From: Bacteroidia bacterium
Lineage (GTDB): Bacteria; Bacteroidota; Bacteroidia; Chitinophagales; Saprospiraceae
DNA length: 64,000 nucleotides
Assembly: GCA_030426765.1 (NCBI GenBank)
Contig: JAUHXV010000004.1
Coordinates: 1 to 64,000 of the forward strand
Direction of reading: 5' to 3'
Shown here: positions 1-9,000 of the stretch, one piece after another
Position numbering within the stretch: position 1 is the first letter of the stretch
How the letters are laid out: every line of letters begins with the position of its first letter
Translations under genes and position numbers: made by a program
The notes under the pieces: model-generated
What the model was told of the DNA's origin: nothing
What the model saw: only the letters and a program-made list of their open reading frames with translations
The model's database searches: none

Positions 1-2
1 CC

Positions 3-3000
3 AGCACGCAGACCTATCGGGTGATCGTGAGTGCAACAGAGGCAGGTTGTGAAGATGTAGTATCAACAGAAGTAACCGTGACGGTAGAAGGAGATATCGC
101 AATTGATGTACAGCCAACAGGCGGATCAATTTGTGAAGGAGGTGATGTAGACCTGAGCGTAACAGCGAGTGGTTCACCGGGCTTACACTACGAGTGGCAG
201 TGGGATAATGCTGGCACATGGACGGTAGTAGGTACAGATCAGAATACCTATAACACTGGTGCATTAACCAGTACACAGAGCTACCGTGTGATCGTATCAG
301 CGGTAGAAAACGGATGTGATGATCTTGTTTCCACACTGGTAACCGTGACGGTAGAGGATGATATCGCAATTGATGTACAGCCAGCAGGCGGATCCATCTG
401 CGAAGGAGGTGATGTAGACCTGAGCGTAACAGCGAGTGGTTCACCAGGCTTACACTACGAGTGGCAGTGGGATAACGCGGGCACATGGACGGTAGTGGGC
501 ACAGACCAGAATACTTATAACACTGGTGCACTGACCAGTACACAGAACTACCGCGTGATTGTATCCGCAAGTGAGAGTGGTTGCGAGGATGTGGTATCAA
601 CTACAGTGACAGTTACGGTAGAAGATGATATCGCGATTGATGTACAACCAACAGGCGGATCCATCTGCGAAGGCGGTGATGTAGACCTGAGCGTGACAGC
701 GAGTGGTTCACCAGGCTTACACTACGAGTGGCAGTGGGATAACGCTGGCACATGGACGGTAGTAGGTACAGACCAGAATACCTATAATACAGGAGCCCTG
801 ACAAGTACACAGAGCTACCGCGTGATTGTATCCGCAAGCGAGAGTGGTTGCGAAGATGTGGTTTCAACAGAAGTGACCGTAACGGTAGAAGATGATATCG
901 CAATTGATGTACAGCCAGCAGGCGGATCCATCTGTGAAGGAGGCAATTTTGACCTGAGCGTGAGTGCGAGTGGTTCCCCGGGCTTACACTACGAGTGGCA
1001 GTGGGATAATGCTGGCACGTGGACGGTAGTGGGTACAGATCAGAATACCTACAATACGGGAGCGCTGACGAGTACACAGAGCTATCGGGTGATCGTGAGT
1101 GCAACAGAATCAGGATGTGAGGATGTTGTATCGACAGAGGTAACGGTGGTTGTAGAAGGAGATATTTCAATTGATACGCAGCCTACGGGTGGTTCCATCT
1201 GTGAAGGCGGCGATATGGATCTGAGTGTGAGTGCGAGTGGTTCCCCGGCACTGCATTATGAGTGGCAGTGGGATAACGCTGGCACATGGACGGTAGTAGG
1301 CACAGATCAGAATACCTATAACACTGGTGCATTGACAAGTACGCAGAGCTATCGTGTACTGGTCACAGCAGACGAAAGCGGATGTGTGGATCTGGTATCG
1401 ACGACCGTAACGGTAACGGTAGAAGATGATATTGCGATTGATGTACAGCCAACAGGCGGATCCATCTGTGAAGGTGGAGATCTTGACCTGAGTGTAACAG
1501 CGAGTGGTTCGCCGGGCTTACACTACGAGTGGCAGTGGGACAACGCAGGCACGTGGACGGTAGTAGGATCAGATCAGAATACCTATAACACAGGAGCGCT
1601 GACCAGCACGCAGACCTATCGGGTGATCGTGAGTGCAACAGAGGCAGGTTGTGAAGATGTAGTATCAACAGAAGTAACCGTGACGGTAGAAGGAGATATC
1701 GCAATTGATGTACAGCCAACAGGCGGATCCATTTGTGAAGGAGGTGATGTAGGCCTGAGCGTAACAGCGAGTGGTTCACCGGGCTTACACTACGAGTGGC
1801 AGTGGGATAATGCTGGCACATGGACGGTAGTAGGAACAGATCAGAATACCTATAACACAGGAGCGCTGACCAGCACGCAGACCTATCGCGTGATCGTGAG
1901 TGCAACAGAGGCAGGTTGTGAAGATGTGGTATCAACAGAAGTAACCGTGACGGTAGAAGATGATATCGCGATTGATGTACAACCGACAGGCGGATCCATC
2001 TGTGAAGGCGGCGATATGGAACTCAGTGTGACAGCGAGTGGTTCACCGGGCTTACACTACGAGTGGCAGTGGGATAACGCGGGCACATGGACGGTAGTAG
2101 GAACAGACCAGAATACGTATAATACAGGAGCCCTGACAAGTACACAGAGCTACCGCGTAATTGTCAGTGCTTCAGAAGCCGGCTGTGAGGATGTGGTTTC
2201 TACTTTAGTAACCGTGACGGTAGAAGGAGATATCGCAATTGATGTACAGCCAACAGGCGGATCCATTTGTGAAGGAGGTGATCTGGACCTGAGCGTGACA
2301 GCGAGTGGTTCACCAGGCTTACACTACGAGTGGCAGTGGGATAACGCTGGCACGTGGACGGTAGTAGGTGCAGATCAGAATACCTATAACACAGGAGCGC
2401 TGACCAGCACACAGAGCTACCGCGTGATCATTAGTGCTGCTGAAGCTGGCTGTGACGGCCTCGTATCATCGACTGTGACAGTAACGGTAGAAGATGATAT
2501 TGCTATCGATATTCAACCTACCGGAGGTCAAATTTGTGAAGGTGGTACATGGGACTTGAGTGTGGTAGCCAGTGGTTCGCCCGGTCTGATTTACGAGTGG
2601 CAGGATAGTACTGCTGCCGGATCCTGGGCGGTTGTATCGGAATCAGGTGGAGATTCTGCAGGATTTACTACTGATCCACTTGCTGAGACCACATATTACA
2701 GAGTATTTGTAACTGCTAACGAAAGTGGGTGTGTGGGTGTGTATAGTAATATGGTGACAGTAGACGTGTTTGATGATATTGCGATTTCAGGCCAGCCTGT
2801 CGGTGGTGAGATATGTACCGGTGGAGTATTTGATTTGAGTGTGGTAGCGAGTGGCTCTCCAGACCTGAGCTACCAGTGGCAGGATAGCACAGCTGCTGGA
2901 ACATGGCAGAATGTAAGTGAAGCCGGAGGAACCACAACCAGCTTCACCACAGATACATTGTTGGAAACAACCTGGTACAGAGTATTCCTCTTTGCAAGTG

Positions 3001-6000
3001 AAAATGGTTGCGATGACATCTTTAGTGATGAAGTAGAGGTGAATGTAACAGCCGATCCACAGTTAGTTACTTCCGGTGATGCTGAAGTATGTGTGGGTGG
3101 ATTAGTCCATATGAGTGTCACCGTAACCGGTGGAGTGGGTACTTCAAGCTACCAGTGGCAAAGACTAAACGGAACATGGGTGGATGTTGCAGGTGCAACA
3201 GACTCAATCAACTCTGTGGTCTTCTCACAACTCGGTACGTTTGAATACCGCGTCATTGTCACGCAGGGTGAAGGATGTGAATCTATAAGTGAAACCATTA
3301 CTATAAATGTTGTCACAGATCCTGATGCTGTGATCACACCTTCAGCAAGTGAAGTGTGTGATGGTGGGGTTGTGACCATTGTTGCTACAATCAATGGTGG
3401 TTCCGGTGTAACGACTTATTACTGGCAACAATTCCTTGCCGGTAGCTGGGTGCCTGTTGGAACCAATAACGATACCTTTGTTACACCATCACTTGCTACA
3501 GGCAGCTATAATTACCGACTCCAGTATACCCAGAATCCGGGTTGCGACGGTGGTAGTAATACGGTCAATATACAGGTGAATGACGATCCAACTGTCATCA
3601 TCTCAGGAGATGAGCTCGCATGCGAGGGAGAAAGTATCACCATATCCTCAACAATCAATGACGGTGTTGCTCCATACAGCTATAGCTGGCAGGAACTTCA
3701 GGGCGGTGATTGGGTTGAAGTAGATACTACGATTTCAACATTTAATACGGGTGTATTAACAGAAGGAACGTATACCTACAGACTCCAGATTGACAATGAC
3801 CTAGCTTGTGACGCAATCAGCGATCCTATTAGTATTGAAGTAGCTTCTCCACCTGTAGTAACGGTTTCAGCAGCAGCAAACCCAATCTGTCATGGAGGAG
3901 TTGCCTCACTGAGCGGGACAGTTACCGAAGGAAACGGTTCATCTACCTACGCATGGCAATACAACCACCCAACGAATGGATGGTCTCCTGTGGGAAGTAA
4001 CTCACCTAACTATAGTGTTGCACTCCCAACAGGTACGTATGAATACAGATTGATTGTAACTCAAACTTCAGGTTGTGTAACGATCAGCGATCCGTATATT
4101 ATGAATGTTAATCCGGATCCAACCGTAACGATCTCTGCGGATAATCCTTCTATTTGTGTGGGAGGAAATGCATTACTGACCTCTGTCGTCACGGGTGGAA
4201 CGACACATCTGTCCTACCAGTGGTATTCAGGTCCTACAAGTGTAGGTACATGGACAGCAATTTCGGGAGCTACAGCGGATAGCTTGTTGTTAACAGCTTC
4301 TGCTCCAGGCACAACCTGGTACAGAGTAAGTGTAGTGGATTCAGCCTCAGGTTGCTCCGATCCTTCTTCAGGTGCGGTTTCTATTACCGTCGAAGAGGAT
4401 CCGGTAGTTACCCTTGCACAATATGATACTGTAAACTGCCTCGGTGACGCATTGCTGTTGTCCGTATCTGTCACAGGCGGTACGGGAGACAACCATTATC
4501 AATGGCAGTCTTTCGATGGTGCAGACTGGGTTAATGAAGGCGCGGATACAGCAGACTATGATCCAGGTGTATTGCCTGCCGGAACACATGAATACCGTGT
4601 GATCGTCACACAGAATTCAGGCTGCGAAACATTAAGCAGTAGCTTTGAGTTTGCAGTGTTGGATTACCCGGATGGATCATTAGCATCCACACCGGCGTCC
4701 TGTGGCAACAATGCCGGAACGATCACAGTTTCTTTTGCAGATTATCCATTAGCGGATGGAATTATGATAAGTCTGGATGGAGGTAACTCCTATTATCCTT
4801 CTGTGCCGGATACCATTGGTTCTACAACATTTACAGATCAGAGTCCTGGCACGTATGCTGTTTGGGCGAAGTGGGATTCTGATGACTGCGCCATCTTTAT
4901 CGATAGTATTGAGGTGACCGAACTCGCTTGCGGTACTATTTGTGGAAAAGTCACGGATGATACCGGACAACCGCTATCTAACGTAGAGATTATCCTCTAC
5001 CAGGACACTAACAATGATGATGAGTACGATGCCGGAGATACCTATTATGCAACTGCGTATACAGATGGCGATACAGGTATATACTGCTTCGAGGATGTGC
5101 CTGCTGGTGAGTATGTAGTCTTTGAAGTACAGCCAGCCAACTATTACAGTGTGTCAGATTACGATCATACAACCGATCCTCCGGATACGGATGGTTATGC
5201 CGGAGCGAATGATCCGGATGATATGATACCGGCTACAGTTGATCCGGGTGAACTTGATCTGGACAACGACTTTATTGAAGATCCTTATCTGGGATCCATC
5301 AGCGGTACTGTGTTTGATGATGATTCTACTGGTTTGGTAAGTATTGAAGTGAGATTATTTGCTGATACAGAAGGCGATGGAATACCTGATGGTGCTGTGC
5401 TGAGTACAGTCTTCACGGATTCTAATGGAGAATTCTTGTTCGCTGGTTTGGAGCCTGGATTCTATGTTCTGATTGAAATTAATCCGCCTCTGTATTCTGA
5501 TGAATCAGATTACGACCGCACTACCTCCGGACCGGATTTCGACGGTGATGACAGTGCCGATGGACCTGATGGTGATATCCCAGTGTATGTGGCTCCGGGC
5601 GAGGCGGATGACGATAATAACTTCGAAGATGGACGCCCGGGTACGATTTGTGGAAATGTAAGTAACGAATACAATCAACCTCTGTCGAATGTAGAAATTC
5701 TGTTGTATCTCGACGTGAATAATAATGATTCACTTGATATGGATGATATTCATATTCAAACGGTATACACAGATGGTGATAGTGGGGATTATTGTTTCGA
5801 AGATGTAACCCCTGGGGAGTATGTGATTTTCGAGATTCAACCTATGAATCATACGTCAATTTCTGATTATGATCATTCGACAGGTGGCTTTGATGAAGAT
5901 GGACACCCAAGTGCAGACGATCCGGACAATGAAATACCAGTCACACTGTTCCCAATTGAGATTGATGCCAACAACAATTTCATCGAAGATGGTATTGTTG

Positions 6001-9000
6001 GAAATATCAGTGGTCATGTGACCAACGATATAGGGGCTCCAATCAGTGGTGTAGTGCTGTCGATCCATCTCGATACAAATGGAGATGGTGTCGCGGACGG
6101 ACCGGCCCTTGTATCCACTACAACAAACGTTTCCGGAGAATACATCTTCACTGGTGTCGAACCTGGATTCTATGTGATCATCGAGACCACGCCAATGTTC
6201 TATAGCAATATCAGTGATTATGATCATTCGATCAATTCTGAAGACATGGATGGGGATGATAGTGCAGACGGACCTGACCTGGATATTCCTGTGCTGTTAT
6301 TACCTGCAGAGGAAGATGAAGACAATGACTTTGTCAATGGTCGTCCGGGTACGATTTGCGGATATGTCAGAGATGACACAGGTCTGCCGCTTGCAGGCGT
6401 TGAACTGAACCTGTACCTGGATGTCAATAACAACGACTCTCTTGATGTAGCAGATATTGAAGTTGCAACGACCTTTACGGATGGTGATTCAGGTGCGTAT
6501 TGCTTTGAAGACATTCCACCGGATGAGTACATTGTTTTCGAAGTGCAGCCTGCTAATTATAGCAGTGTGTCAGATTACGATGAGAGTATTGATGGTTCTG
6601 ATATGGATGGTGCAGCCAGCGCAGATGATCCGGACAATGAAATACCCGTGACCCTGATGCCTGCCGAATCGGATATGGATAACAATTTTGTTGAGGATCC
6701 ATTCCTGGGTACCATCAGTGGAACCGTCACAGATGACAGCAACGCGCCGATAGTGAGTGTGGAAATACAACTTTTTGAAGATACAAATGCAGACGGCAAT
6801 GCAGATGGTGTAGCCATTAGCACAACGTTTACCAACAGTTCGGGTGATTATATATTTACCGGAATAGAACCCGGGTATTATGTGGTCATTGAAATAACAC
6901 CTTTATACTACAGCAGTATGAGTGATTACGATCATTCTACAGCGCCTCCCGATACCGATGGTGACGATAGTGCAGACGGACCGGATGATGATATCCCTGT
7001 CATGGTGCTTCCGGGTGAAGATGACGCAGATAATGACTTCCAGGATGGACGTCCGGGAATGATTTGTGGTAGCGTCTATGACGACACAGGCTTACCAATT
7101 GCAAGTGTTGAGCTGCATCTGTATCACGATCTGAACAACAATGATTCGCTTGATGTGGCGGATACACTGATCGCCATCACTTTCACTGATGGTGATACAG
7201 GAAATTACTGCTTCGAGGATGTTACACCGGGTGAGTACATCGTTTTTGAAGTACAACCTTTGAATTACTTCAGTGTAAGTGACTATGACCTTTCTGTCGA
7301 TGCCAATGACACAGACGGAGATGATAATGCAGATGGACCGGATGATGAGATTCCGGTCACCCTGTCACCAAATGAAGTAGATGATGACAATGACTTTATC
7401 GAAGATCCATTCCTTGGAACGATTGCAGGTCAGGTCACAGACGATGCGGGATCACCAATGCCTGGGGTCACCATAGAATTGTATGAAGACACCAATGCAG
7501 ATGGAAACGCGGATGGTGCTGCTATTGCGACTGTCGTGACAAACGGAGTTGGTGCCTATGTGTTCACAGGGGTTGAACCAGGATTCTACGTGGTACAGGA
7601 AGTTTCCCCACTGTATTACAGTGACATCAGTGACTATGACCATACGACAGATGCTCCGGATACAGACGGCGATGACAGTGCGGATGGACCGGACAATGAC
7701 ATCCCTGTGATGTTGACTCCAGGTGAGGATGACGAGGACAACAATTTTGAAAATGGACGTCCGGGCTCAATTTGTGGTAACGTCTCAGACGATACGGGTC
7801 TGTATATATCCAACGTAGAGATTCGCCTCTATCTTGATGTCAACAATGATGGCATGTATGACGGAGGTGATATTCTTGTGGCCACTACATACAGCGATGG
7901 TGACAGTGGTGACTATTACTTTGAGGATATTACACCGGCAAACTATGTCGTCGTAGAGATTCAGCCGGCCAATTATACCAGCGTCAGTGATTACGACCAT
8001 ACAACAGATCCACCGGATACAGATGGAGATGATAGTGCAGACGGTCCTGATGACGAGATTCCGGTGACTTTGACACCGGCAGAAATTGACTGTCAGAATG
8101 ATTTCATCGAAGATCCTGTACCGGGAGATATATCCGGTTTCGTGGAAGATGAAATGAACGCGCCAATGGAAGGTGTGACCATATCCCTCTATTTGGATAC
8201 AGAACCTGATGGAAACGAAAATGGTGCGCCTATAGCTACCACCACAACAAATGCAAGTGGGTATTATATATTCACAGGGGTAGAGCCGGGCTACTATGTC
8301 GTGGTTGAATCAACACCTGCTGGATATAGCAGTATCAGTGATTATGATCATACAACTGCTCCTCCGGATACAGATGGTGATGACAGCGCCCAGGGCGCTG
8401 ACGATGATATTCCGGTGATGATGATGCCGGGAGAGGTAGATGCGGATAACAACTTTATGAATGGAAATCCAGGATTGATTTGTGGATCAGTGAAGGAGGA
8501 TACAGGTGTTCCAATCGAAGGTGTGGAACTGCAACTCTATCAGGATGTCAATAACAATGACTCGCTCGATGTAGCAGATGTATTGGTGACTTCAACATTT
8601 ACTGATGCAAGCGGAGCGTACTGTTTTGAAAACACAAGTCCTGATGAATATGTGATCGTACAGGTTCAGCCTGCCAATTACGATAATGTAGCGGATCATG
8701 ATGTATCCACAGGGCCATTAGATGATGATGGATACCCAAGCGCAGATGATCCGGACAATGAAATACCTGTTACACTCGAGCCTACTGAGCTTGATACCGA
8801 TAATGACTTTGTGGAAGATCCACATACAGGATCAGTTTCCGGGTATGTCATGAATGATATCCTGGATCCAATGCCTGGTGTTGTGGTCTCCTTGTTTGCC
8901 GATACAAATGGTGATGGTGACCCAGATGGCGCCGCACTCGCTTCAACATCGACAAATGGATCAGGCTACTACGAGTTTGTGGGTCTCGAACCAGGTGACT

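Noticed and set aside
613-1935. Reverse-strand ORFs of about 185-190 aa in the 267-bp array
   Set aside because: They repeat with the array, have no homology I recognise and no start context. They come from the periodic sequence of the forward gene.
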